Source of the DNA: a virus
Length of the DNA stretch: 57,537 nt
Direction: 5' to 3' (one strand)
IMG/VR virus record: IMGVR_UViG_3300019776_001107
Location: 1 to 57,537 of that record
Numbering within the stretch: the stretch's first letter is position 1; each line of letters begins with the position of its first letter. Both the position numbers and the translations under genes were made by a program. Shown here one piece after another: positions 40,483-48,195 of this stretch. The notes beneath the pieces are model-generated. The model saw only the letters and a program-made list of their open reading frames with translations. It ran no database searches and was not told the origin of the DNA.

Positions 40483-42748
40483 GGCGATTCCTCTTTCGTT
40501 GGATTTCCGCGAAACTCACCCGTGACCTATTCTGTGAAGCCACCACAGAAAACTCCTTCAATGCCGCACCTTGCATGGACGCAGCAACCGCACAACCGAC
40601 GATGCAGTCGAACCAGTGGTTGTCTCCACGCTCGGGGCGCGATTTCCATTCATCGACGACGCGACCACGCCCTTCGGTTTTGACTCGATACTCTGCCGTC
40701 AGATGTTCTGCAAAGAGTCGGTGCGTCTCCGGTGAGTCACCAAAGAGCGAGAGGCACCCACGATCACCCATGGGAACCGAGAGTCGCCCGTACAGGAAAG
40801 ACTTCCAGTAGTTCGTGTCGTACACTACGTGTCTGACGGCTCGTTTGCCATGGACGTTGGGAACACGCCAATTATGGCCGACGCGATCCCCTGGACGTCG
40901 CTTGTATTCTGAGAACGGTTGGCTGGATGCTCCCACGAAGCGACCGTGGCTTGGCATCACGATCCCCGCATGAAGCGACTGGCGAGAGAACTGGTAGATC
41001 ACATCGGTCGACAAACCCCAGTTCGCATCAACAAGGCATCGATCGATGCGGATCGCAGCGCCGTCATCCCGTTGCCATTCTCGCGAAAGCTGTTTGTTGA
41101 TCAGCGTCTCGAGGCCGGCGTAAATGGCACCTTCGAGCCCGACAGAATTCGAAATCGATGCGAGGGTGTTTCGCGCATCCCGAAGGGTGAAGTACGGACG
41201 CTGCTGATCGGGGTAAGCCCCATATTCGACGATGTAGCCGGTAAAGTCCGATTCCCAAGCTGCCACCACATAGAACAGCAAGTTCGCTTGGACATCGACA
41301 AACATGGTGAGGTGATTGACACCGATGGGAATTTCACCGCGTTGCATGCGGTTGAATTTGCTCGAGATCTGATCTGCGGTAAGTTCCTCTTCACTGGCAT
41401 CGATCTCTGGTAATGGTTCGTTTTGGTACTCCGCAAAGAAGGCCGCTTCGTCTTGCAGCTTGAGATTCATCGCATGCTGGATGGCGGACTGTTCGTCGTA
41501 GTTGAACCGCTCGGTCCAAGCGACCACTGCGCCTTGATCCATCTCGTCTCGGTTCTCGGCATAAAATGCGGTGGCTAGTTCGATATCCCCCTGGGTGCGA
41601 AGGCTCTCGGCTCGAATCTCGCTGTAACGCTGCCAGAGTTTTTCATTGGTTGGGAACGAATAGACCATCTTGGTCCGTTCCCCGTTCCACTCCGGATGGC
41701 GATCACGCGAGAGAATGTTGTCGGCCATGTCCCCGGGGCGAATGACAGTGCAAGGCATGATGCCTGAAATCTTCTTGCCTGGACCTGCGAGCCCAAGGAT
41801 CGCACCGGCGAGAATGCTCTCGCGCGTGGCACATTGGGAGAGTGATCTCGCCGATTCGTCGGTCTGTGGGTCGTCGATCACGACCAGCGTGGGCCGAGCG
41901 GTTTTGCCATCGGCCCGCTTGTATTTCATTCCACGGATCCGACCGGTGATGCCGGCAACCTTGATGATGGCACCCGAGGCTGGGCTTCCATCTATCGTTG
42001 GCAGTACAACCTCTTTGGCGGTCCATCCGATATGGGTTCGTTCTCCCTTGAAGAGCTGGCCATTGCATCGATTGGCGATCCCATCGAGAGCTTGGATCGG
42101 AAACACGACCTCGGGGTAATCAGCCAAGAGCAGTTCGTTCCCATCGAGTTCGGTCTTGATCGATTCCAGCATGTCACATGCATGACCTTCGTCGCTGCCG
42201 ATCAGGCACACGAACTCTCGGTGGCCATTGAGCACCGCCCAGATACATGCGCATTCACAAACGCTGGTTTTGCCACTACCGCGAGGCATCGCCATCGAGA
42301 AGAGTCCACCTCGAAGGACCGCTTGTTCGATTCTCCCGATGACCTTCAAATGATCGTCCGACCAAGGCAGATGAAACGTCTGTGGAAAGTAGGCCTCGCA
42401 GAAGTATCGAAAGTCGGACTTTGCCCGTGACTTGCGATCGGGATCGACGACCGCAGGTAGTTCACCAATATCGCGACCTGCAAGGGCCATCGCTGCATTG
42501 CGAGCGCGAGCATTCTCTTTCATCCGTTCGTACGGATCACCTTCGTTTTCCTTGCGTGGTGCGTGCTTCTCTTGAACAAGCCATGCGATGTACCGAAGGA
42601 GATCGACGTATTTTCCATCACCGATTCGGTTGCCCGCTCGCATGCGATGACGATGGAGTTGGCGATCGGAGAGGACTTCGCCGAACGGTGTAGAGTTCAA
42701 GAGCCGGCATAGCTCGCTCGGCTTGAGCTTTCTGGGATCACTCGCCAC
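40469..42748 (-). CDS. terminase large subunit (gpA-like)
   Basis: A 759-residue packaging motor. The ATPase has Walker A MPRGSGKTS (about 154-162) and Walker B LVVIDDPQTDES (about 280), with FRYFCEAYFPQTFHLPWSDDH preceding. The C-terminal nuclease part has TMFVDVQ and IDRCLVDANWG, and ends DNHWFDCIVGCAVAA, as in gpA-family terminases. The N-terminal 65 residues (PSELCRLLNSTPFGEVLSDRQLHRHR) resemble a small-terminase DNA-binding domain, so this part may be fused in. gpA-type terminases usually cut at cos sites. Confidence 0.92.
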   Translation of the reverse strand: MASDPRKLKPSELCRLLNSTPFGEVLSDRQLHRHRMRAGNRIGDGKYVDLLRYIAWLVQEKHAPRKENEGDPYERMKENARARNAAMALAGRDIGELPAVVDPDRKSRAKSDFRYFCEAYFPQTFHLPWSDDHLKVIGRIEQAVLRGGLFSMAMPRGSGKTSVCECACIWAVLNGHREFVCLIGSDEGHACDMLESIKTELDGNELLLADYPEVVFPIQALDGIANRCNGQLFKGERTHIGWTAKEVVLPTIDGSPASGAIIKVAGITGRIRGMKYKRADGKTARPTLVVIDDPQTDESARSLSQCATRESILAGAILGLAGPGKKISGIMPCTVIRPGDMADNILSRDRHPEWNGERTKMVYSFPTNEKLWQRYSEIRAESLRTQGDIELATAFYAENRDEMDQGAVVAWTERFNYDEQSAIQHAMNLKLQDEAAFFAEYQNEPLPEIDASEEELTADQISSKFNRMQRGEIPIGVNHLTMFVDVQANLLFYVVAAWESDFTGYIVEYGAYPDQQRPYFTLRDARNTLASISNSVGLEGAIYAGLETLINKQLSREWQRDDGAAIRIDRCLVDANWGLSTDVIYQFSRQSLHAGIVMPSHGRFVGASSQPFSEYKRRPGDRVGHNWRVPNVHGKRAVRHVVYDTNYWKSFLYGRLSVPMGDRGCLSLFGDSPETHRLFAEHLTAEYRVKTEGRGRVVDEWKSRPERGDNHWFDCIVGCAVAASMQGAALKEFSVVASQNRSRVSFAEIQRKRNRHDKG

Positions 42749-42944
42749 GAGACATCTCCTTGAGCAACCAGGCTCCGTAGGTCACAAGGCTGATCGTGCC
42801 GTCCTTGTTTTGGGGTGCGCCCGATGCAAGGTCAGCTGCAATGTGTTCTTCCGGAACTCGAATCTTGGCAGCTGCCGAAAGGAGCTTGGCAGCCTGCTCT
42901 GGAGTTAGTCGATTCGGATCGATGGGGGGCTTTCGATCACTCAT
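42738..42944 (-). CDS. small protein upstream of terminase
   Basis: A 68-residue protein (LTPEQAAKLLSAAAKIRVPEEH, GTISLVTYGAWLLKEM). It overlaps the terminase start by 11 bp and is the first gene of the late operon. Small terminase or DNA-recognition partner by position; the family is not recognised. Confidence 0.65.
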   Translation of the reverse strand: MSDRKPPIDPNRLTPEQAAKLLSAAAKIRVPEEHIAADLASGAPQNKDGTISLVTYGAWLLKEMSRGE

Positions 42945-43264
42945 GAGCGACTCCCTTCACGGTTTTCTGGCGACGAGGTCGACACGATCTCCTTCATCGC
43001 GTTCCGGCCATTACTGGAACGATTCATGCAAACCGGCCGCGACACTGCCCCACAAAACGTCTTTCTCGGATATGGCTTATCAATCCCCGACGCATTCAAC
43101 GCGACGCGACACGCGCAAACGTCGTTGGTTTGTTGGCATGCGAAAGATTCTTGGTAATTGCTGTGGATGAATTCCGTAATCGGCTTGCTGTGTTCCCAAC
43201 CGCATGGCTCCTGTGTTGGGACGTTCTTTGGACAACCACTTTCAGACAGACTGGAGAGACAAAC
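42945..43264. promoter_or_regulatory. divergent control region between late operon and plus-strand genes
   Basis: No convincing gene lies in these 320 bp. The right part holds the first copy of a repeated promoter-like element (43183-43224). A minus-strand late promoter is expected in the left part. A very short minus-strand frame (from MNRSSNGRNAMKE) ends in an ATGA overlap with the late operon's first start and could be a leader peptide. Confidence 0.5.
43183..43224 (+). promoter_or_regulatory. 42-nt repeated promoter-like element, copy 1
   Basis: Begins GCTTGCTGT, has CCGCATGGCT in the middle and TGTG then ACG near the end. It aligns without gaps to copies at 43634 and 44884. It lies 82 nt before the start codon at 43265. 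TTGCTG may act as a -35 box. Confidence 0.6.
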
Positions 43265-43537
43265 ATGACGATCGATGAGTTGATTGCACGGCTCGAAGAA
43301 TACCGCGAAGAAATCGGTGGCAACGCCGAAGTGCGATTGATGACGCAGCAGAATTGGCCCTTTGAAAACAACATCTATGGCTTGGCGTCTGGGGCCGAGA
43401 TCAACGACTCCGACGAGGACGACGAGGATGGGGGCGATGACGAAGTTGCGGCCGAGGATTCGGTTTTGTTCATCGTCGAAGGTCGGCAACTCGGGTACGG
43501 AACCAAGCGAGCCTGGGAAGTCGCCCGTAACAACTAG
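43265..43537 (+). CDS. acidic small phage protein
   Basis: A 90-residue protein from the ATG at 43265 (GGAGAG ribosome-binding site 6-11 nt upstream). It starts MTIDELIARLEEYREEIGG, has NAEVRLMTQQNWPFENNIYG, an Asp/Glu run (SDEDDEDGGDDEVAAED) and ends FIVEGRQLGYGTKRAWEVAR. It is a type often seen in phage accessory regions, of unknown function. It is the first of six plus-strand genes all in the same reading frame. Confidence 0.75.
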   Translation: MTIDELIARLEEYREEIGGNAEVRLMTQQNWPFENNIYGLASGAEINDSDEDDEDGGDDEVAAEDSVLFIVEGRQLGYGTKRAWEVARNN

Positions 43538-43633
43538 TTGGAGCGAAGCGTGGCGAAGCTCGCCCAGAAATGGGCGGGCTTCTTCGCATGTTTCGGAAAC
43601 CTGAAAACATTTCTGGAAATGAATGCGGATCCT

Positions 43634-43675
43634 GCTTGATGTATTCCGAACCGCATGGCTCATGTGAGTATACGC
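43634..43675 (+). promoter_or_regulatory. 42-nt repeated promoter-like element, copy 2
   Basis: Begins GCTTGATGTATTCC, with ACCGCATGGCTCATGTG in the middle. It is the closest to a consensus: TTGATG as -35 and GTATAC downstream as possible -10. It lies 81 nt before the start at 43715. Confidence 0.6.
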
Positions 43676-43714
43676 GAAGCGATTCACCACCCTTTCCCAA
43701 ACGGAGCAACGAAC

Positions 43715-44041
43715 ATGACCAACCAGGAGATCGACGTAACGGACCTCGACCTGAAGATCACCAAGATCGAACGACGTACCTCCTGCGGAGGTGCTTGGGT
43801 CCGAGGAACGGTCAACGACACGATGCGATTCGACGCCCTGGTCTTCGCAGAACATGCCGAGTGCGAAGAGTACGAACTCGGACGCAGCAGGATCTCGAAG
43901 CTTTGGATCCAAGACCGGAAGACGAAGACGACCCTTTTCAACTTCGACCGCGGGTTGGATGTACCGGCCACGAGCACCGAAGTGCAGGTGGTGGTGGATT
44001 TCCTGTCGGTCGGATTGGCCGACCTGGTCTGGGGAGCCTAA
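43715..44041 (+). CDS. small phage protein, unknown
   Basis: A 108-residue protein starting MTNQEIDVTDLDLKITKIER, with a Cys-containing CGGAWVRGTVND strand and a C-terminal FNFDRGLDVPATSTEVQVVV. The family is not recognised. A GGAG ribosome-binding site lies 9-12 nt upstream and copy 2 of the repeated element precedes it. Confidence 0.7.
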   Translation: MTNQEIDVTDLDLKITKIERRTSCGGAWVRGTVNDTMRFDALVFAEHAECEEYELGRSRISKLWIQDRKTKTTLFNFDRGLDVPATSTEVQVVVDFLSVGLADLVWGA

Positions 44042-44134
44042 GCCGAAATCCCGACTCGATCGGGATCGTCGCTCGGTAGTGCGAGCGGCCTGACGATGGC
44101 AGCTAACCACGGTTCCACAATGGGAGACAGACAG

Positions 44135-44677
44135 ATGAAGAAGGCAGAGGTCAAGATCGGCGGCAAGTACTACGCGAACGTTTCGGGCAATCGATGCGAG
44201 ATTCAAATCGATGCAGAAAAACCACGCGGCGGTTGGGACGCAACGAACCTCGCGACCGGCAAGAAGATCCACATCAAGAGCACCCAGCGGTTGCAGGGCG
44301 AGGTCGGCGCACGTAAGGGGGCCGCGAAAAACCAAAACGATACGGCTCCCACCGAGCCGGCGGATGCCGCGGCAGAGATCGTACCGATCAAACCCAAACG
44401 GGTCGCTAGGAAGACCGACGGCGACCAGCCCAAACGCCTGAGTGCGTTGGCGGCCGCCCACAAAGTCCTGAGCGAAGCCACCGAACCCCTGAACGTTCAG
44501 CAAATGATCGAAGCGATGGCGACCAAGGGGTACTGGACGAGTCCGGGTGGCAAGACCCCTCACGCGACTCTCTACAGCGCGATCCTTCGCGAGCTCGCCA
44601 AGGGGGACGCTTCCCGATTCGTAAAGACCGAACGAGGCCGATTCGTAGCTGCTATGGCGACAACCGAGTTGGCTTAA
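44135..44677 (+). CDS. HARE-HTH (HB1/ASXL-type winged-helix) protein
   Basis: A 180-residue protein in two parts. The N-terminal 60 residues (KIGGKYYANVSGNRCEIQID) look like a small beta barrel. After a Pro/Ala/Lys linker, the last 80 residues (LSALAAAHKVLSEATEPLNV through MIEAMATKGYWTSPGGKTPH) match the HARE-HTH winged helix found in RNA polymerase delta and chromatin proteins. It probably binds DNA. The start is the ATG at 44135 after GGGAG. It lacks a copy of the repeated promoter element. Confidence 0.8.
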   Translation: MKKAEVKIGGKYYANVSGNRCEIQIDAEKPRGGWDATNLATGKKIHIKSTQRLQGEVGARKGAAKNQNDTAPTEPADAAAEIVPIKPKRVARKTDGDQPKRLSALAAAHKVLSEATEPLNVQQMIEAMATKGYWTSPGGKTPHATLYSAILRELAKGDASRFVKTERGRFVAAMATTELA

Positions 44678-44883
44678 TGAGCAGCGACCCAAATCACCGA
44701 GTCGCAGATGCGATTCGAACCGCCGGTTCCCCAACAACGCCCCACGCTTGCGACGTGTGGGCGTTTTGTCGTCACGTTTCGTCATTACCCCAATAGCGTC
44801 ATCGACGCGCACGTGGCCAAACGGTGGCGTTTGTGGGCATCGAAAACATTCTCCGGAATTCCAAAACATTGCTTCCCAGATTG

Positions 44884-44925
44884 GCTTGATGTGACCGCAA
44901 ACGCATGCGAACTGTGTGTGAACGC
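44884..44925 (+). promoter_or_regulatory. 42-nt repeated promoter-like element, copy 3
   Basis: Begins GCTTGATGTGACC, then AACGCATGCG and CTGTGTGTGAACGC. It is the most diverged copy but has the same length and the same distance (79 nt) to the next start codon at 44963. Confidence 0.55.
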
Positions 44926-44962
44926 CCAACGAATACAACCACGCAAGCACGGAGAATCCACG

Positions 44963-45214
44963 ATGACCAACGCAAACAATCAAGCCAACGAGAAGATCCT
45001 TCGCGACGCCTTTCGCGCGATGGACCCATACCAAGCCCAAGAGATTCGCGAAGCCTACTACAAAGCGGTTGAGGGGCTTTACACCTTGGCCGAAATGCTC
45101 GAGATCGCCGACGCGAAGCAAGCACAACCGGCCGGCCCGCTGTTGAACGAACACTTCCACGCGATCGAAGCGATGGATGCGATGAAGAAAAGCCTTCTTG
45201 GCAAGATTCTCTAA
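44963..45214 (+). CDS. small helical phage protein, unknown
   Basis: An 83-residue helical protein: FRAMDPYQAQEIREAYYKAV, GLYTLAEMLEIADAKQ, IEAMDAMKKSLLGKIL. The start at 44963 follows GGAG; upstream in-frame codons from 44708 read poorly. Function unknown. Confidence 0.7.
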   Translation: MTNANNQANEKILRDAFRAMDPYQAQEIREAYYKAVEGLYTLAEMLEIADAKQAQPAGPLLNEHFHAIEAMDAMKKSLLGKIL

Positions 45215-45232
45215 CCGAGGAGCAACAAAACG

Positions 45233-45451
45233 ATGAGCGACGCCCTCAAGATCGGAGTTCGGATCCGATTGATTTCTATGCCTGAGGATCCAGACCCGGT
45301 TCCGAACGGCTCCTTTGGCACCGTTCGGGAAGTTCACCGTCACCACGACTGGATGCAAGTCGAAGTCGATTGGGACAACGGCAGGCGTCTGATGCTCACC
45401 ATTCCTGATGACCTGATCGAAGTACTCAGGCCAGACAACTTCAATTCGTAA
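45233..45451 (+). CDS. DUF4314-like small protein
   Basis: A 72-residue beta-barrel-like protein: VRIRLISMPEDPDPVPNGSF, GTVREVHRHHDWMQVEVDWD, NGRRLMLTIPDDLIEV. This fits the DUF4314 pattern (P-x2-G-x2-GTV ... WDNG), a family common in phages with no known function. GAGGAG lies 8-13 nt before the start. Confidence 0.8.
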   Translation: MSDALKIGVRIRLISMPEDPDPVPNGSFGTVREVHRHHDWMQVEVDWDNGRRLMLTIPDDLIEVLRPDNFNS

Positions 45452-45463
45452 AGGGACCGAGAC

Positions 45464-45784
45464 ATGTCGACGCGAGCCACGATTGCCTGTGCTGATTCCG
45501 ATGGAAGCTACCATGCTGCCTACTTGCATTTTGATGGCTACCCAGAACACGCTGGGGCGGTTCTCAAACAACAGTACAACTCCATCGAGAAGGCCTCGGC
45601 TCTGATCGCTAGGGGTGAGTTGCGAAGTTTGAATTCGAGTGGTGGGGAGCCCGATTATTTCTCTCGGGCGCGTCCCCCAAAGCATCTTCACGATCGCGGG
45701 TCACTCATGTCTTTCGCACGCAACTGCGATGCGAACTACCTCTACGTCTTCGAAGACGGCCAGTGGCAGTGCCACAAGCTGTAA
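45464..45784 (+). CDS. conserved phage protein, unknown
   Basis: A 106-residue protein starting MSTRATIACADSDGSYHAAY then LHFDGYPEHAGAVLKQQYNS. The STRATI...YLH.DGYPEHAG pattern recurs in many phage and plasmid hypothetical proteins. It ends 2 bp from the facing methylase gene, so the two transcripts converge. Confidence 0.75.
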   Translation: MSTRATIACADSDGSYHAAYLHFDGYPEHAGAVLKQQYNSIEKASALIARGELRSLNSSGGEPDYFSRARPPKHLHDRGSLMSFARNCDANYLYVFEDGQWQCHKL

Positions 45785-45786
45785 CC

Positions 45787-47160
45787 CTACTTCGCGTCTG
45801 ATGGACGCATCGGAATGGGGGATGTTCCGGTACGTTCCAGGATCGCGGGCTTGCCAGTGAACCGTTGATAGCGATCGACGATCACGTCGGCATACAGCGG
45901 ATCGAGTTCCATCAAGTATGCGTTACGACCTGTCTGTTCGGCAGCGATCAAGGTCGATCCGCTACCTCCAAACAGATCCAGCACGTTCTCACCTGGTCGC
46001 GATGAGTACTGCATCGCACGCACCGCCAGCTCGACTGGTTTCTCGGTCAGGTGGATCATTGACTGCGGATTGACTTTCTTGACGTGCCAAAGGTCGGTCG
46101 CATTGTTTGGGCCAAGCCAAACATGCGCTGCGCCCTCAGCCCAACCGTAAAACGCAAGCTCGAACGCACCCATGAAATCCTTGCGGGTCAAAACTGGATG
46201 CTGCTTATCCCATACGATGCTCTGGCTAAAGTACAGCGCGTGGCGTTTGAGGAACGGGGGATAGTTTCCAAGATTGGCGTACCCACCCCAGATGTAGAAA
46301 CCGCGTCCAGGATCGAGCACTCGTGCAATGTTCCCAAACCACGCATCGAGCAAACGATCGAACTCTTCGTCGGTCACGAAGTCGTTCGCCAGCGGACGAT
46401 CCTTGGCCCGGAGTTTCTTGTGAGTTGGAGGATGCTTGGGTTTGCCGGTCTCGTGATCAATGCCAAAGGATGCGGCGTTTCCTTGCCCCCCTTTGAGTTT
46501 CTGCGACGCGCTGTCGTTAGAGAACGATGATAGGCCGGCTGCGATCGCGTTGTTCGAGCGTGGCTCGACCTTCACGTTGTAAGGCGGATCCGTGTTCACC
46601 AGTTGGATCGTCTTGCCACCAAGGAGTCGATCGAGGTCTTCGGGTTTCGAAGAGTCACCGCAGAGCAGGCGATGATTGCCCAAGATCCAAAGATCTCCAG
46701 GTTGGGTCACCGCTTCGTCGGGAGGTGCCGGCACATCATCGGGGTCCGTAAGCCCCTCCTCGACTTCTGTCTTGAGGAGCTTGAGCAACTCATCTTCGTC
46801 AAACCCCAAGAGGGACAGATCGAAACCGTTGGTTTGCAGATCGCCTAGTTCGATCGGGAGCAGATCGTAGTTCCAATCGGCAAGCTCCGCGGTCTTATTG
46901 TCGGCGATACGATACGCCTTGATCTGCTCTGGTGTGAGGTCCTTGGCAACGTGGACCGGTAGCTTTTCGAGACCGAGCTTCTGTGCAGCTTTGAAGCGTG
47001 TGTGCCCGCAGATGATCACCCCTTCGGAGTCGACGACGATCGCTTGGCGAACGCCAAACTCACGGATCGAAGCTGCAACGGCATCGACAGCGTCATCGTT
47101 GATGCGGGGATTGTTCGGGTAGGGACGAATGCGATCGAGGGACCAAACTTCGATTTTCAT
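45787..47160 (-). CDS. ParB-domain DNA methyltransferase
   Basis: A 457-residue fusion starting at the ATG at 47160. Residues 1-100 are a ParB/sulfiredoxin-like domain (LDRIRPYPNNPR, VVDSEGVIICGHTRFKAAQK). The rest is a DNA methylase with the catalytic DPPYNV first and the SAM site LDLFGGSGSTLIAAEQTGR near the end, a beta-class order used by N6-adenine and N4-cytosine methylases. No partner restriction enzyme is visible, so it likely protects the phage DNA or marks it. ParB-methylase fusions are common in prophages. Confidence 0.9.
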   Translation of the reverse strand: MKIEVWSLDRIRPYPNNPRINDDAVDAVAASIREFGVRQAIVVDSEGVIICGHTRFKAAQKLGLEKLPVHVAKDLTPEQIKAYRIADNKTAELADWNYDLLPIELGDLQTNGFDLSLLGFDEDELLKLLKTEVEEGLTDPDDVPAPPDEAVTQPGDLWILGNHRLLCGDSSKPEDLDRLLGGKTIQLVNTDPPYNVKVEPRSNNAIAAGLSSFSNDSASQKLKGGQGNAASFGIDHETGKPKHPPTHKKLRAKDRPLANDFVTDEEFDRLLDAWFGNIARVLDPGRGFYIWGGYANLGNYPPFLKRHALYFSQSIVWDKQHPVLTRKDFMGAFELAFYGWAEGAAHVWLGPNNATDLWHVKKVNPQSMIHLTEKPVELAVRAMQYSSRPGENVLDLFGGSGSTLIAAEQTGRNAYLMELDPLYADVIVDRYQRFTGKPAILERTGTSPIPMRPSDAK

Positions 47161-47479
47161 CGAACGACCTTTCCAAGGGAGAAACGAAACGGAAAGGGTT
47201 CTGTCGATGTGTGTTTGGTTGGGTGGTTGGCTCGGTTGGGTTGGATCGCTGGGTTGGATGGTTGCGGGAAGTTTATGTTTCCCACACACAAAACAAACTC
47301 TCTCTAACTTGGTGACCGTTCCCACGCCCCTCAGGAACGCGAAAATCGTGGGGAGGACCCATGTCAAAGATCGTCGTCAGTGCCAGTTTGGCACGCGCCG
47401 TGTGAGGCCCAAAACAGGCCCGCCGACGCGAGATGTTCTATTGTTGGCCTTGGACCGCGATCACGCAAGTGCGTCGCGT
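47161..47479. other. gene-free, hairpin-rich gap
   Basis: About 320 bp without a believable gene. It has a GGTTGG-rich stretch (47213-47265) and a 13-nt repeat GTTTGGTTGGGTG at 47213 and again at 47499. Hairpins include GTGCC/GGCAC (47380-47394) and a larger one with GTTGGCC (47443-47449) pairing to GGCCAAC (47486-47492) around an inner CGCG...ACGC/GCGT...CGCG stem. It could be a small RNA, a terminator array or a replication-related site. Confidence 0.4.
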
Positions 47480-47779
47480 CTATTGGGCCAACGGTTGCGT
47501 TTGGTTGGGTGCGTGGATTGTGTGGTTGGCGTCAATGCTGATGAGACGATTGGGTTGTGATGTGAAGTGGTCTTGATGATTCGATTCGAACTGCCCACAC
47601 CAGTAGTCGTTGAATACGACGGGAAAGCTTCCTATTGGCTGCAACTCTTCAGACACCACGGGAGGGTTCCGTCGACACTCACCTCCACCACGAATCTCAT
47701 CTCCCGAAATGGATATCCGGTCGGGTCGATCGGAAGGTGGGTAACCGAAGTAGTGCCGGCACTGATCACATCGTCGCAT
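47480..47779 (-). CDS. small Cys-rich phage protein
   Basis: A 99-residue protein. MRRCDQCRHYFG, then GECRRNPPV and WCGQFE supply C-x2-C, C and C, probably a zinc site; this is a recognisable small phage protein class of unknown function. The last 35 residues (HTIHAPNQTQPLAQ end) are low complexity and run into the repeat-rich gap. Confidence 0.7.
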   Translation of the reverse strand: MRRCDQCRHYFGYPPSDRPDRISISGDEIRGGGECRRNPPVVSEELQPIGSFPVVFNDYWCGQFESNHQDHFTSQPNRLISIDANHTIHAPNQTQPLAQ

Positions 47780-48195
47780 AGCAGACTCCTAAAACATGAA
47801 GAGAAGAAAAACGTTCTGACCTTTTTGCCATTAAACCGCAGGCTCGCACGAGCCCTCACGCACACACGTACGCGCACGTGCGCGTGTGATGCGTGTGTAT
47901 ATATGGACATAAGTAGAGAGATATGTTCTATAGATATAATTCTGCGACCCCCCTGGCCAAATGGTAGAAAGGCCACAACACCACATTCCCTGGGGAAGAC
48001 GCATTTTTTGACGGTGCTTTTGGCCGTTATGTCCGTCTCGGCTAAGGCCTCTTGGACACGAATTATGTCCATGGAAGCCTTGGTCCGATGCCACTTCCGA
48101 CCTGGACAAATAGCAGACGGCATCCATACCCCAATTCGCTTTCTGCCAGCACGGGCCAAATCGACGGTTGTAAACGTCCAATTCGAGTCGCCAAG
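47780..48195. other. gene-poor stretch with two weak minus-strand frames
   Basis: Two overlapping minus-strand frames lie here: one starting at 48199 with an ATGA overlap to the primase stop (MTWRLELDVYNRRFGP), and one from a TTG at 48159 (ARAGRKRIGVWMPSAICPG). The second reads more like a protein up to about 47940, the first has the better start. A frameshift between them is possible. Neither family is recognised, and both run into a non-coding-looking alternating tract. The right part may hold one short gene. Confidence 0.35.
47857..47905. repeat. alternating purine-pyrimidine tract with palindrome
   Basis: Bases 47857-47888 alternate purine and pyrimidine without a break, and 47889-47905 continue the pattern out of phase. 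A perfect 16-bp palindrome ACGCGCACGTGCGCGT spans 47870-47885. Such tracts favour Z-DNA or cruciform formation. A TATATAT run follows. Confidence 0.6.

Noticed and set aside
42941-45691. A 916-codon open frame on the minus strand
   Set aside because: It lies exactly antisense to six plus-strand genes that have good ribosome-binding sites and recognisable families (DUF4314, HARE-HTH). Its own sequence is Arg/His/Cys-rich and looks like reverse translation. It is kept only as an oddity in the findings.
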